Assembly: GCF_022427145.1 (NCBI RefSeq)
Contig: NZ_JAKSXN010000019.1
Coordinates: 19,994 to 83,993 of the forward strand
Source: Paenibacillus timonensis
Lineage (GTDB): Bacteria; Bacillota; Bacilli; Paenibacillales; Paenibacillaceae
Length of the DNA: 64,000 nt
Direction: 5' to 3'
This document shows, in pieces, positions 11,574-21,400 of this stretch (its first letter is position 1; each line of letters begins with the position of its first letter). Under the pieces are notes generated by a model. The model saw nothing but the letters and a program-made list of their open reading frames with translations, was not told where the DNA came from and ran no database searches. A program made the position numbers and the translations under genes.

Positions 11574-12485
11574 TTACAGCAAAGCGCGTTCCATTACCGC
11601 CATGCGGATCGGAACCCCGTTCTGCATCTGCTTAAAAATCCGGGATTGCGGATGCTCGACCACCGCATCGTCGATCTCGACGCCCCGGTTCACCGGAGCC
11701 GGATGCATGATCAGCGCGTGCGGCGCGAGGGCCGCAGCCCGTTCCTCCGTCAAGCCGTATTGCAGACGGTATTCTTCGGCCGACTTAATCAGCCCGCCGA
11801 CGTGGCGTTCCAGCTGCACTCGCAGCATCATGACCACATCAGCGCAAAGCGCTTCGTCCATCGGGACATAAGGCGCATACGCGCTCAATTCCGGGGCTTG
11901 CATATTGTCCGGCGCGCAGAGCTTCACTTCCGCGCCGAATTTTTGCAGCGCCCACAAGTTGGAGCGTGCGACCCGGCTATGCTTGATATCCCCGATGATC
12001 GACACCTTCAGCCCGCCAAGTTCCCCGAAATGCTGTTTCATCGTATATAGATCCAGCAGCGCTTGCGTCGGATGCTCGTTGTTGCCGTCCCCGGCATTTA
12101 CGAGCGGCACCGATACCCGCTTGGCCAGCTCCTCCAGCATGCCGATCGGCTTCAACCGGATCACGCCGGCGTCGATACCCATCGATTCCAGCGTACGGAC
12201 CGTGTCGTAAATCGACTCGCCCTTCTCCACACTGGAGGCGGCTGCCGCGAAGTTCAGCACCTGGGCACCCAGCCGTTTCTCCGCCATCTCGAACGAGAAG
12301 CGGGTGCGCGTACTGTTTTCGAAAAACATATTCGCAACGAAATGATCCTTCAGTACGGGAATCATCTTCTCTTCCCTTGCGTCCCAATAAGCCGCCCGGT
12401 CGAGAATCGCGGAAATTTCCGCGGCGCTTAATTCCTTCAGCCCGAGGAGGCTGCGTTCCTTCACAGCGGTTGCGGTCAGCGCCAT
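11574..12485 (-). CDS. pyrB: Aspartate carbamoyltransferase catalytic subunit
   Basis: Protein of 303 residues joining carbamoyl phosphate and aspartate. The carbamoyl-phosphate site ENSTRTRFSFE is intact, as are HPTQALLD and the aspartate-loop region VMMLRVQLER. The length is typical for the Bacillus enzyme, which works without a regulatory PyrI chain; none is seen here. The ATG at 12485 starts 2 nt after the pyrR stop. B. subtilis carries a uracil permease gene (pyrP) and a second attenuator here, and both are absent. Confidence 0.96.
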   Translation of the reverse strand: MALTATAVKERSLLGLKELSAAEISAILDRAAYWDAREEKMIPVLKDHFVANMFFENSTRTRFSFEMAEKRLGAQVLNFAAAASSVEKGESIYDTVRTLESMGIDAGVIRLKPIGMLEELAKRVSVPLVNAGDGNNEHPTQALLDLYTMKQHFGELGGLKVSIIGDIKHSRVARSNLWALQKFGAEVKLCAPDNMQAPELSAYAPYVPMDEALCADVVMMLRVQLERHVGGLIKSAEEYRLQYGLTEERAAALAPHALIMHPAPVNRGVEIDDAVVEHPQSRIFKQMQNGVPIRMAVMERALL

Positions 12486-12487
12486 CG

Positions 12488-13060
<573 letters not shown>

Positions 13061-13088
13061 TCACCTTGCATCGTCCGTGATAGGCGCA

Positions 13089-13241
13089 TAAAAAAACTCC
13101 TTGCCGGAAATCCAGGCAAGGAGTCTTTAGCCACAGTATACCTATGACTGTCATGTAGGTCTTGGACATAGAGGACCGCCGCAAATAAGCGAAGTCCGCC
13201 CAATTCCCCATTCACGTTACCTTGCCAGCCTCACGGGACTG
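13089..13241 (-). promoter_or_regulatory. PyrR-responsive attenuator of the pyr operon
   Basis: On the minus strand CAGTCCCGTGAGGCTGGCAA (13241-13222) matches the PyrR-binding loop consensus AGUCCNGNGAGGCU. About 100 nt later comes a terminator: ACTCCTTGCC and GGCAAGGAGT arms around a 9-nt loop, followed by seven T (13124-13089). PyrR with UMP stabilises the binding loop and lets the terminator form; without it an antiterminator is expected in the segment between. Confidence 0.92.
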
Positions 13242-13268
13242 AATTAAAGGTGCTTATGGTTTACATGA

Positions 13269-13297
13269 ATTATGACAGAATGAGGTTAGCCTGTCAA
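13269..13297 (-). promoter_or_regulatory. Sigma-A promoter of the pyr operon
   Basis: Minus strand TTGACA (13297-13292), 17-bp spacer, CATAAT (13274-13269). Transcription would start near 13262, about 20 nt ahead of the PyrR-binding loop. Confidence 0.85.
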
Positions 13298-13369
13298 GAC
13301 ACCCGGCCCAGATCGTTACGTGCCGATGCTGAGGTTCATTCCATCTCCCCGTTGGAAGCCTGCTGTGTT

Positions 13370-13413
13370 GTTGAATATTTATAATTATACATACAATGTT
13401 ATATTTATTCAAC
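13370..13413. other. AT-rich imperfect inverted repeat
   Basis: GTTGAATA...ATAA and TTATA...TATTCAAC arms (8 outer bp perfect) face each other across an AT-rich centre, in a locally AT-rich patch between the pyr promoter and the repeat region. No gene is seen here. Role unknown. Confidence 0.35.
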
Positions 13414-13620
13414 TGTGAGTTTTCCCGGCTTATCCCTGATCTATAGCAGGTTAGCCGGTGCCCCTCCCCTTCCCTTATCACTGCATAAACGCCCTAACAT
13501 TCTGAATATTTAACCAAGACTCTAGGTGATAGGTGATGGATGACGGCGAGGCCATAATGCGGGAACAGGGGCTTGGGAGGGACGGGGGCATGGAGGACGA
13601 GCGGACTTGTGGGAGATGGG

Positions 13621-13683
13621 CATTCGGGGCATTTGGGGCATTTGGGGCATTTGGGGCATTTGGGGCATTTGGGGCATTCGGGG
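13621..13683. repeat. 9-bp tandem repeat, seven units
   Basis: Seven head-to-tail units of CATTTGGGG, the first and last with C for the second-last T (CATTCGGGG), followed by two degenerate units. The 9-bp period keeps all frames open, which creates short apparent coding frames on both strands (Gly-Ala-Phe, Gly-Ile-Trp or Met-Pro-Gln repeats). None has a convincing ribosome site plus codon pattern. Copy number is likely variable between strains. Confidence 0.85.
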
Positions 13684-13801
13684 AATTAGGGAACTTTGGG
13701 AGACGAGTGAACGAGGGGGCTTGGGAGGCGAATGCACGAGGAGACGTGATCTAACGCTGATCAGAAACGCTATTCGGGAAAAAATGCGGCCTTTTGCGAC
13801 G

Positions 13802-13934
13802 TAACGCTTACAGGAGAGCTTATTTGCGATTTCTTGGTGTAAACGAGGTAGGTTTTGCTTCAATAAGCTCGCTGGCAAGCGTTAAAAGTAAAAACCTGCG
13901 ATTTTCGCTGAAATAAGCTTTCTGGCCAGCGTTA
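13802..13934. repeat. Intergenic inverted repeats with 23-bp arms (pyr-dapL gap)
   Basis: An arm at 13802-13824 (TAACGCTT...AGCTTATT) faces an inverted arm at 13862-13884 (AATAAGCT...AAGCGTTA), making an 83-bp unit, and a third arm at 13912-13934 repeats the second. Arm length, the TAACG and CTTATT ends and the unit size equal those of the carB-pyrF repeats, while the inner sequence differs. Confidence 0.65.
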
Positions 13935-13949
13935 GAGCATAAGGCAGAT

Positions 13950-14110
13950 CGGCCCTCAACAGCACCGACATCAACACCAGCAAATCTCAACATCAACGCC
14001 TACTCAACAACAGCAGTAGCACCAGTAGCAGCGCAGCATCAGCATCAACTACTCCAACAACACCCGTATCACCACCAACAGCAGCATTCGCAACCACATC
14101 ATCCACTCCA
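13950..14110. other. CAN-rich low-complexity stretch, no gene
   Basis: About 160 bp of CAACA/CAGCA/CATCA-type trinucleotides with almost no G on the plus strand runs up to the dapL terminator. No start with a ribosome site and no conserved frame was found. It could be a decayed repeat or a slippage product. Confidence 0.5.
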
Positions 14111-14112
14111 AA

Positions 14113-14146
14113 CAAAAAAACGCCCCTTGGGATCAACCCAAGAGGC
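14113..14146 (-). terminator. Terminator after dapL
   Basis: Minus strand GCCTCTTGGG-TTGAT-CCCAAGGGGC followed by GTTTTTTT, 18 nt past the dapL stop. Confidence 0.9.
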
Positions 14147-14163
14147 CCTTTGGTATATTTTTA

Positions 14164-15417
14164 CTAGAAAATAAACTTCAAATCGCCTAGGCGGCGTTTG
14201 ATTTCGGAAATGACGCGGCGCTCTTCATCCTCGCCGTCGGCGATAAACGTGACGGAGAAACGCACGAAATGTCCTGCATCGTCCCACGGCACGGTGGAAA
14301 TGAGTTTCTCACGGATTAGGAACTGCGAGAAATCTTCGGCTGTCGCAAACGTCGGTCCGCCTTCCACGCCCTTCGGCGCTTCCACATAGAGGAAGAACGA
14401 TCCCTTCGGCTTCTTCGCCTTAAAGCCTAAATCGTTTAGTGCGTTCACCAGCAGCTCGTGGCGGCGCGAATATTTCTCGGCGATGCGCTCCGTGATTTCC
14501 GGATGGGCGAGCCCGTAAGCCGCTGCTTTCTGGATCGCGATGAATTGGCCGGAATCGTTATTGTCCTTCACGTCGCTGAACGCTTTAACGACCAGCGGAT
14601 TGCCGGCAACAAACCCGATTCTCCATCCCGTCATGTTGTACGACTTAGACAAGGAGTGCAGCTCGACGCCCACGTCCTTCGCCCCCGGGACAGACAAGAA
14701 GCTCAGCGGCTTCAGGCCGTCATAGGTCAACGCGGCATAAGGAGCATCATGTACGATAACGACTTGATATTTCTTCGCCCATTCCACCACTTTGGCAAAA
14801 AACTCCTTCGTCGCGCTGGCGCCCGTCGGATTGTTCGGGTAATTCAAATACATCAGCTTCGCCTTGCGCGCGATCTCTTCCGGAATCGCGTCCAGATCCG
14901 GCAGGAAGTCGTTCTCCTCCGTCAACTGCACCGTATAAACCTCGCCGCCCAAATACTTCGTATGCGTTCCGATGATCGGATAGCCCGGTACGGTCATAAT
15001 CGTGATATCCCCGGGATTGATGAAGCAGGAAGGCAGCATGGCGATCGCCGGTTTCGAACCGATCGAGTGCACCACCTCCGAGACCGGATCGATGCCTTCA
15101 ACACCAAAGACGTCATGGAGGTACTTCGCCGCCGCTTCCTTGAATTCGGCAATTCCGTTGTCAGCGTAGCCGCGGTTCTCGCGTTTGGCCGCTTCCTCCG
15201 CCAGCTTGGCCACGATGCCGGCATCCGCCATGTCGTCGGGTTCGCCGACGCCCATGTCGATCAGCTCGAGATCAGGAAAGTCCTTCTTCGCCGCCGCTTT
15301 GGCGCGCTTGATTTTCTCGAATTTATAAATAGCGGTGTCTTTGCCGTAATTCGCCCCGCCAATGCGCTCTGCAAATTGCTGTTGAATATACGTTTCTTGT
15401 CCATTCAGCGTACTCAT
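14164..15417 (-). CDS. dapL: LL-diaminopimelate aminotransferase
   Basis: Fold-type I PLP aminotransferase of 417 residues. The PLP lysine is in SLSKSYNMTGWRIGF, the Asn/Asp/Tyr cofactor residues are in NYPNNPTGA and VHDAPYA, and the substrate-side block MGVGEPDD is present near residue 55. In the DapL route the enzyme converts tetrahydrodipicolinate directly to LL-diaminopimelate, feeding lysine and cell wall. This fits the meso-DAP-type MurE encoded in the same window. ATG 15417 has GGAGATGG 9 nt upstream. It is transcribed alone, with terminators on both sides. A related aspartate-type aminotransferase role is the main alternative. Confidence 0.85.
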   Translation of the reverse strand: MSTLNGQETYIQQQFAERIGGANYGKDTAIYKFEKIKRAKAAAKKDFPDLELIDMGVGEPDDMADAGIVAKLAEEAAKRENRGYADNGIAEFKEAAAKYLHDVFGVEGIDPVSEVVHSIGSKPAIAMLPSCFINPGDITIMTVPGYPIIGTHTKYLGGEVYTVQLTEENDFLPDLDAIPEEIARKAKLMYLNYPNNPTGASATKEFFAKVVEWAKKYQVVIVHDAPYAALTYDGLKPLSFLSVPGAKDVGVELHSLSKSYNMTGWRIGFVAGNPLVVKAFSDVKDNNDSGQFIAIQKAAAYGLAHPEITERIAEKYSRRHELLVNALNDLGFKAKKPKGSFFLYVEAPKGVEGGPTFATAEDFSQFLIREKLISTVPWDDAGHFVRFSVTFIADGEDEERRVISEIKRRLGDLKFIF

Positions 15418-15444
15418 ATCAAACGTCCATCTCCTTCGTATTCA

Positions 15445-15520
15445 TGAAAAAATCCATTCTCGAATGGTTCGAACTCGCACTTTAAATATGCAGGAATTCG
15501 GCCCATTTAGAGAATGGATT
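15445..15520 (-). terminator. Large-loop terminator between rluD-type gene and dapL
   Basis: Perfect 11-bp arms AATCCATTCTC (minus strand 15520-15510) and GAGAATGGATT (15461-15451) enclose about 48 nt; a T run follows the second arm. The loop contains a fragment of the dispersed GTTCGAACTCGCAC element (15466-15485). Confidence 0.6.
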
Positions 15521-15585
15521 AATCACCCGATCGTTTGTACTTTTTGATCAAGCTGTCTCCTGGAGGTGAACATTGTATACGTTGA

Positions 15586-16533
15586 TCAACGGTTTCTCAG
15601 CGATTGCAGCACCGCTTCCATATCCAAGGGGATCGGCGCGCTGAATTCCAAATACCGCCCGTCATCAGGGTGGTCAAACCCCAGCACGGCGGCATGCAGC
15701 GCTTGTCCGTCCATTTTGATCCCTTTGCTGCGGCCATAAAGCGGGTCTCCGACCAGCGGATGGCCGATGAACTTCATATGGACGCGGATTTGATGCGTTC
15801 GTCCGGTCTCCAGCTTGAGCTCGAGCAGCGTATAGTCCCCAAACCGTTCGACGACTTGAAAATGCGTTACCGCATGCTTGCTGTTCCGTTCGATCACCGT
15901 ATACATCTTGCGATCATGGGGGTCGCGGCCGATCGGCGCATCCACCGTGCCTTGATCATGGCTGACGTTGCCGTGCACCAGGGCATAATATTTGCGCGTC
16001 ACGGTATGGGCCTTGAGCTGCGCCGCCAAGGAGGCATGCGCTTTATCGTTCTTGGCCGCCATGATCAGTCCCGACGTGTCCTTGTCGATGCGATGCACGA
16101 TCCCGGGCCGAAGCTCGCCGTTGATGCCCGACAAATCCTTGCAATGGTGCATCAAGGCGTTGACCAGCGTCCCGGAGGCATGGCCCGGGGCAGGATGCAC
16201 GACCATGCCGCGCGCCTTGTTGACGACGATGACGTCGCCGTCTTCATAACAAATATCGAGCGGAATGTCTTCCGGCTCGATTTCCGTCGGCTCCGCCTCC
16301 GGTATGGTCAGAATCACCCGGTCGCCTTCCGCCAGCTTGTAATTCGCTTTGACCGGTGCATCGTTCACGACCAGGTTCCCCGATTCTATCCACAGCTGAA
16401 TCTGGCTGCGGGAGACCTCCTCCCCCAGCTGCGTTTTTGCATATTTATCGATTCGCTCCTTCGCGTCGGCCGGTCCAGCCACCCACTCGAGCTTCTCGTC
16501 TTCGAAATCTTCTACCGTTCTGTCCAGGCTCAT
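15586..16533 (-). CDS. RluD-family 23S rRNA pseudouridine synthase
   Basis: Protein of 315 residues. An N-terminal S4 RNA-binding domain (about 28-90) is followed by the RluA/RluD catalytic domain with the signature HRIDKDTSGL, where Asp is the nucleophile, and the later GRTHQIRVH block. It corresponds by position (after lspA, before pyrR) and domain order to B. subtilis YlyB. RluD-type enzymes isomerise uridines in helix 69 of 23S rRNA; the exact target here is inferred. The ATG overlaps the lspA stop by 4 bp (ATGA), so the two are coupled. Confidence 0.92.
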   Translation of the reverse strand: MSLDRTVEDFEDEKLEWVAGPADAKERIDKYAKTQLGEEVSRSQIQLWIESGNLVVNDAPVKANYKLAEGDRVILTIPEAEPTEIEPEDIPLDICYEDGDVIVVNKARGMVVHPAPGHASGTLVNALMHHCKDLSGINGELRPGIVHRIDKDTSGLIMAAKNDKAHASLAAQLKAHTVTRKYYALVHGNVSHDQGTVDAPIGRDPHDRKMYTVIERNSKHAVTHFQVVERFGDYTLLELKLETGRTHQIRVHMKFIGHPLVGDPLYGRSKGIKMDGQALHAAVLGFDHPDDGRYLEFSAPIPLDMEAVLQSLRNR

Positions 16534-17024
16534 ACGTTTTCCTCATGCTCCTGATGAGCAGAAGCCTGCTTCTCCCGGCTCATCTCCAGCAGGGAATCCA
16601 AAATGATCAGAGCAACGCCGACGACAATGCACGAATCGGCTACGTTAAAAATCGGAAACGTGTACGAACCGAAATTGAACATCAGAAAATCAACGACTTC
16701 CCCGCTGACGGCACGATCCAGGAAATTGCCGATCGCTCCGCCTAGCACCAGGGACAACGCTACAGGCAGCAGCTTGTTCGGCTGTTTTCTCACTTTAAGC
16801 AGATACCAGACGATCCCAATCACCACAACCGTGGTCACCACGATAAAAAACCAGCGTTGATCCTGCAAAATACCAAACGCTGCGCCGCGGTTCCGATGCG
16901 AAGTAATCAGGAAAAAGTCGCCGATCACCGGGATCTGTTCCCCGATCGTCATTCCGGTTGCAATCCAATATTTCGTGCCTTGATCGACCAGAAAAACGAT
17001 TAATGCAATCAAAAAATATACCAC
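16530..17024 (-). CDS. lspA: Lipoprotein signal peptidase (signal peptidase II)
   Basis: Integral membrane aspartic peptidase with four hydrophobic helices, removing signal peptides from diacylglyceryl-modified prolipoproteins. The catalytic Asp pair is in GNFLDRAVSGEVVDF and FNVADSCIVVG; DQGTKYW and SHRNRGAAFG are also conserved. The GTG at 17024 is preferred: GAGGTGA lies 8 nt upstream and the product (164 residues) aligns at its start with B. subtilis LspA. In-frame ATGs at 17048 and 17084 give longer forms with poor sites. It precedes the rluD-type gene with a 4-bp overlap. Confidence 0.93.
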   Translation of the reverse strand: MVYFLIALIVFLVDQGTKYWIATGMTIGEQIPVIGDFFLITSHRNRGAAFGILQDQRWFFIVVTTVVVIGIVWYLLKVRKQPNKLLPVALSLVLGGAIGNFLDRAVSGEVVDFLMFNFGSYTFPIFNVADSCIVVGVALIILDSLLEMSREKQASAHQEHEENV

Positions 17025-17235
17025 GCGGTCAGTCACCTCGTTTTTCATTTCCCACCCGCACAAAAGCGGCAGGATATTCCTCATCTAAGCCTTGTATATT
17101 GTAGCACAGCCGGAAATGACCCGTCCATGCGCGAAAGGATTTTCCTTAGGTAATTCGTCATGGTTCTGCACAAAATACGGCTAGGAGAGACGTTACAAAT
17201 CACCGCTCTAGACACAGGAAGGAAGGAGCAACCCC

Positions 17236-17973
17236 ATGCCGCATTTGACGAAAGCCCAGATCGCGGAGCTTACCGCGAAACTGCAGGAAACCAAGTCCGC
17301 TTTAACCGAACAGTTGTCGGACAATGACCATTACGGAATGAATGAATCGATGCGCGATAATACCAATGAGCTCAGCCCGATCGATAATCATCCCGGGGAC
17401 CTCGGTTCGGAAGTATATGAGCGGGGAAAAGACCTCGCTCTAGCCGAACATCATGAGCTGCACCTGGCGCGGGTCGAAGATGCGCTCGAACGGATCGAGG
17501 ACGGCAGCTACGGCTACTGTGCGACTTGCGGCAAGCCCATCAGCTTCGAACGACTCAGCGCGATTCCGGAAACGGCGTACTGCAAGGAGCATAGCCCGCA
17601 AACCTTCGTATCGGCCAAACGGCCGATCGAGGAAATCTTCCTGTCCCCTCCGTTCGGAAGAACGAGCCTGGATGAACGAGATGACCAAAACGGCTTTGAC
17701 GGGGAAGACGCCTGGCAGATCGTCGAAAGCTTCGGTACCTCCAATTCGCCGGCCATGGCCGAGGATGCGGAAATCGACGACTACAATGATATGGAGATCG
17801 AAGCCTCCGAAGAGCTTGACGGATTCGTTGAACCTTATGAGTCCTTCGTTGCCACCGATATCTACGGCAAAAACGTTTGTTTTTACCGCAACGGGGTCTA
17901 TCGGAAACATATGAGTGCCACGGAGCATTTGGATAGCGAAGATTCGCTGGGAACCGGTTCTAATAAGTATTAA
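17236..17973 (+). CDS. TraR/DksA-type zinc-finger protein (YteA/YlyA-like, sporulation-linked)
   Basis: Protein of 245 residues. An N-terminal coiled coil (about 5-90) leads into a DksA/TraR-type C4-like finger reading CATCGKP...YCKEH (about 95-118), then an acidic C-terminal half. This arrangement fits the YteA family of sporulation-associated proteins. Its place between ileS and lspA matches B. subtilis ylyA, a DksA-like gene of the forespore, but here it runs on the opposite strand. GGAAGGAGC precedes the ATG. It overlaps the convergent DUF5665 gene by 14 bp. An RNA polymerase secondary-channel role is inferred from family only. Confidence 0.8.
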   Translation: MPHLTKAQIAELTAKLQETKSALTEQLSDNDHYGMNESMRDNTNELSPIDNHPGDLGSEVYERGKDLALAEHHELHLARVEDALERIEDGSYGYCATCGKPISFERLSAIPETAYCKEHSPQTFVSAKRPIEEIFLSPPFGRTSLDERDDQNGFDGEDAWQIVESFGTSNSPAMAEDAEIDDYNDMEIEASEELDGFVEPYESFVATDIYGKNVCFYRNGVYRKHMSATEHLDSEDSLGTGSNKY

Positions 17974-18310
17974 GCTCCAGCTGTCTTTGCACGATGCGTA
18001 CGATGTCCGCGATATAATCGCCGATAATCGGAAGGTTTAGCGCACCCAAGCCCTGCAATATGTAGATGATCGTTGCTGCAAAAAAGGTAAAGCCGATCGC
18101 CACGCCAACTCCCCGGGCCGTGCCGGACAACAGGTTCAGCCAAATCAAACGCCACGGGCGGTTCAGCAATTCGGTATATTCGGCGATGCGCGACCTCTCT
18201 AGCTGCCTGGTCCAGTTCAGGGTTAGGCGGTACATGGCGTTCATCTGCTCTTCCGGCGTTTCCGGCAAGGGCTCCGCCGCGGGTTCGGGCGCCGGTTTAC
18301 GACGAGACAT
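17960..18310 (-). CDS. DUF5665-type small membrane protein
   Basis: Protein of 116 residues: a Pro/Glu-rich cytoplasmic N-terminus (1-28), an amphipathic region, and one clear membrane helix with flanking Gly (about 67-88: VGVAIGFTFFAATIIYIL), then LPIIGDYIADIV. This pattern fits the DUF5665 family found in Bacillales; function unknown. It lies downstream of the ileS terminator and is convergent with the TraR/DksA-like gene, sharing 14 bp at the 3' ends. GGGGTG lies just before the ATG. Confidence 0.7.
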   Translation of the reverse strand: MSRRKPAPEPAAEPLPETPEEQMNAMYRLTLNWTRQLERSRIAEYTELLNRPWRLIWLNLLSGTARGVGVAIGFTFFAATIIYILQGLGALNLPIIGDYIADIVRIVQRQLELNTY

Positions 18311-18348
18311 TTACACCCCATCCTTTGCTCCCCAGAGTTTCCTAAAAC

Positions 18349-18392
18349 ACAAACGAGCCCGTTCCCCTTCAAGGGAGACCGCAGGCTCGTTT
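18349..18392 (-). terminator. Terminator after ileS
   Basis: AAACGAGCC and GGCTCGTTT arms (18392-18384 with 18359-18351) with an inner CTCCCTT/AAGGGG pairing; GTGTTTT follows on the minus strand. Confidence 0.75.
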
Positions 18393-18468
18393 GCTTCAAT
18401 TGCTACTATTATGGCCCTCCTGGAAAAGCTCCATTCAGGCGAATCCATCATTTCTCCTCAATACCTAC

Positions 18469-21400
18469 TTAAGCGTCAATCGAAATGGCAATCGTCTTAC
18501 TGCCAAGGTCCACGGACTCTGCAGGACCTTGCGCTTTCCCGAAAGCGACGTCGGTAATCAATACGTTCTCGCGCAGCACGTGTTCAAACGCAGTGATGGC
18601 CGCTTTCAGTTCGTCGTCGACGTCCAAAGTGAGGTGCACCCGTTTCTCGATCGGCAGATCCATCTTCTTGCGGGTATCCTGCACGGCGCGTACGACTTCG
18701 CGTACCCAACCTTCTTGCTCGAGCTCCGGCGTGATATCCGTATTGAGCGCTACGGTCAATCCATAACCGGAAGCGGAAGCGTAACCCGGTTTCGCCTGCT
18801 TTTCGACGAGCAGTTCGTCCGCCGTTACCGCCAACTCTTCGCCTTCCGGAGAAAGAATGGTAAATTGGCCTTGCTCCACGATCGCACGGGTTTGCTCCGG
18901 CGCAAGATTCTTCAGGTATCCTTGCAGGAACCCGACGTTTTTGCCGTATTTCTTGCCGGCCACCTTCAGGTTCATCTTCAGCGTGAAATCGACGAAGCCG
19001 CTGTCACTCGTTTCGATGTCGATTGCCTTGACGTTGATTTCTTCCTTGATGATGTCTTCATATTCGCTCACCGCGAACTCCCGGTCCATGGAGACGATCA
19101 GGCTGGACAACGGCTGGCGCGTCTTGATGCCGCTCTCGTTGCGGACGTTGCGGGCAAGCTCGACGATCTGCCGCGCGCTCTCCATATCCTGTTCCAACGC
19201 CGGATCGATCAGCGATTCGTCCGCCTGCGGATAATCAGCCAAGTGTACGCTCTCCCCGCCGCCCAGGTTGGTGTAAATATCCTCGGCGATCATTGGCGCG
19301 AACGGCGCGATTAGCTTGGATACCGTCAGCAGCACGTGAGTCAACGTCTGATAGGCAAACAATTTATCCTCGTTCAAGCCGCTCCCCCAGAACCGGTCTC
19401 GGGAACGACGGATATACCAGTTGCTCAGCTCGTCGATGAACCCTTCGATCGCTTGCGAGGAGTTCACGAAGTCATTCACCGCCAGGCCTTTATCTACGAC
19501 CGGAATCAAGCTGTTCAGGCGGGACAGGATCCAGCGGTCCAGCTTATTCTCCGAAGGACGGTAAGCGTGCTCTTCAGGTTTATAGCCGTCGATGCCGGCG
19601 TACAGTGTCAGGAACGCATGCGTGTTGACTAACGTATCCACCACTTTGGACTTGGCTTCGGCCACGATCCCTTTAGAGAACCGTTTGCTGTTCCAAGGCG
19701 CGCTGTCGGACAAGAGCGCCCAACGGAACGCGTCCGTGCCGAACTCGTTGATGATTTCCCAAGGATCGATGACGTTGCCTTTGGATTTGGACATCTTTTG
19801 CCCGTTTTCGTCCAGCACGTGGCCGGTGGCGATGACGGCTTTGTACGGCGCTTTGCCGGTAAACAGCGTGGACACGGCCAGCAGGCTGTAGAACCAGCCG
19901 CGCGTTTGGTCGATCCCTTCGCAGATCATGTCCGCCGGGAATTGCTCCGCGAACGTCTCCTGGTTCTCGAACGGATAATGATGCTGCGCAAACGGCATCG
20001 AACCGCTGTCGAACCATACGTCGATGACTTCGCTCGTCCGTTCCATCACCCCGCCATCGCAGTGCGGGCAACGAACCTTCACTTCGTCCACGTACGGCTT
20101 ATGCAGCTCCAGATCTTCGCTGACATGGCCGACCGCATGCTCGCGCAGCTCAGCGATGCTGTGAGGCGCGAACTGCCCGCCGCAATCCGGGCAAACCCAC
20201 ACGTTCAGCGGCGTGCCCCAATAGCGGTTCCGGCTGATGTTCCAGTCGACCAGCTCTTCCAGGAACTTGCCGAACCGGCCCTCGCGGACATGCCCCGGAT
20301 ACCAGTCGACCGAATTGTTGTTGGCGATCAGCTGATCCTTAACTGCGGTCGTTTCGATAAACCAGCTCTCCATCGCATAGTACAGCAGCGGCGATTTACA
20401 ACGCCAGCAAAACGGATAGCTGTGCTCGTATTTCTCTTTGCTGTACAACGTTCCTTGCTCGGACAACATCTTGACGATGTCGAGGTCGCAGTCCTTCACG
20501 AACCGGCCGGCGAAATCGGTAACCACATCGGTATAACGCCCTTGGCCGTTCACAACGCTGACGAAGCTGATGCCGTTTTCCCGGCAGACGCGGTAGTCGT
20601 CTTCGCCATGCGCCGGAGCCATGTGGACGATCCCCGTACCGCTGGCGTCGGTGACGAACGATGCGCCAACGATTACGTTGATGTTATCGGCTTGAATGTA
20701 GGTGAACGGCGGCGTATAGGTTTTGCCTACGAATTCCGAACCTTTATGCGTCGACAATACCGTATAATCGCCTTTCATCACTTTCTCGACCAGGTTCTTG
20801 GCGACGATGTATACGCCGTCTTCCTGCTGCACTCGGGCGTATTCCATGTCCGGATTTACGGCCAAAGCCACGTGGGACGGCAGCGTCCAAGGCGTGGTCG
20901 TCCAGGCCAGCACATATTCGCCGGAGTCGTTCAGCTTGAACTTGGCCGTGGCGCTGAGATCCTTAACGTCCTCATAACCTTGCGCCACTTCGTGGGAGCT
21001 TAGCGACGTTTGGCAGCAAGGGCAATACGGGCTGACGCGATGGCCGCGGTACAGCAAGCCCTTATCGTGGATCGTCGCCAGGATGTTCCACACGCTTTCG
21101 ATATAGCTGTTGTTCAGGGTGATGTACGGATCGTCGAGATCTACCCAGTACGCAATCGCTTCGGTAAATTCGCGCCATTGCTTCTCATAACCGAAGACGC
21201 TGTCTTTACATTTTTTCACGAATTCCTCGATGCCGTATTTCTCGATCTCTTGCTTGCCGGAGATGCCGAGTTCCTTCTCCACGCCCAGCTCGACCGGCAA
21301 CCCGTGCGTATCCCAGCCCGCTTTGCGGACGACGCGGTAGCCTTTCATCGTTTGGTAGCGGCCGACGAAGTCCTTGATGACGCGTCCCAGCACGTGCCCG

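Noticed and set aside
13254..13481. Frame of 75 codons upstream of pyrR
   Set aside because: Covers the pyr promoter and the AT-rich palindrome; no ribosome site or family resemblance.
13621..13683. CRISPR array
   Set aside because: The repeats are contiguous 9-mers without spacers; no cas gene is present.
13533..13878. Short frames encoding Gly-Ala-Phe, Gly-Ile-Trp or Met-Pro-Gln repeats
   Set aside because: They arise because the 9-bp tandem repeat has no stop in several frames on both strands. No ribosome site and no conserved flanks.
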